Shown here piece after piece: positions 63,930 to 64,000 of a stretch of 64,000 bases of DNA. Location of the stretch: the NCBI GenBank assembly GCA_013397865.1, contig VZTI01001766.1, positions 3,471,457 to 3,535,456 of the forward strand. Direction: 5' to 3'. The stretch is from Struthidea cinerea. Taxonomy: Eukaryota > Chordata > Aves > Passeriformes > Corcoracidae. Each line of letters opens with the position of its first letter. The stretch's first letter is position 1. The notes beneath the pieces are model-generated. The model saw only the letters and a list, made by a program, of their open reading frames with translations, ran no database searches and was not told the DNA's origin. Position numbers and translations under genes: made by a program.

Positions 63930-64000
63930 NNNNNNNNNNNNNNNNNNNNNNNNNNNNNNNNNNNNNNNNNNNNNNNNNNNNNNNNNNNNNNNNNNNNNNN
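63930..64000. other. Assembly gap at the window end
   Basis: Seventy-one N bases following very GC-rich sequence, the usual reason for short-read gaps at avian promoters. A first exon may be hidden inside. Confidence 0.97.

Noticed and set aside
1..64000. CRISPR arrays, operons, bacterial mobile elements, endogenous retroviral genes
   Set aside because: None seen. The window is eukaryotic with spliced genes, and no LTR pairs or gag/pol-like frames were recognised.

Overview
The window is vertebrate nuclear DNA, almost certainly from a bird. The evidence is intron-rich genes with GT-AG junctions, CpG-island promoters, and interspersed repeats that are short, 3'-truncated CR1 retrotransposon pieces of the avian type ending in TTCTRTGATTCT. 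Two protein-coding genes can be read exon by exon. Both are on the minus strand and both have complete coding sequences.

BMERB1 (formerly C16orf45) has six coding exons between 4904 and 49194 and encodes 204 residues, the length I recall for the human protein. MPV17L has four coding exons between 59095 and 62425 and encodes 193 residues, against about 196 in human. MPV17L lies upstream of BMERB1 in the same orientation, as I recall for human 16p13.11, so this is a conserved two-gene block. All exon phases are mutually consistent: exon lengths sum to 615 nt (204 codons plus stop) and 582 nt (193 codons plus stop).

Layout: 1-4903 is the region 3' of BMERB1, containing its 3' UTR and possibly the 3' end of a convergent neighbour (MARF1 would be expected from synteny, but I cannot show it). 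4904-49194 is BMERB1, including a 15.5 kb second intron and a 22.8 kb first intron. 48.8-49.6 kb is its CpG-island promoter. 49.2-59.1 kb is the intergenic stretch. 59.1-62.4 kb is MPV17L, with its CpG island at 61.85-62.6 kb. 62.6-63.93 kb leads to a third CpG-rich block that runs into an assembly gap and probably marks the promoter of another gene outside the window. Gaps (N) occur at 24014-24043, 45138-45149 and 63930-64000.

MPV17L is a four-helix membrane protein of the Mpv17/PMP22 family linked to mitochondrial/peroxisomal redox and mtDNA protection. BMERB1 is a small bMERB-domain (Rab-binding type) protein whose last four residues form a possible CaaX prenylation box. I see no functional link between them beyond adjacency. 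Nothing here looks like a novel multi-gene system. The items most worth checking are the CaaX box, overlapping upstream initiation in MPV17L, possible MPV17L-BMERB1 read-through, an unexplained coding-like segment in the last BMERB1 intron, a near-perfect fold-back, a local 75-bp duplication and a 47-bp tandem duplication.
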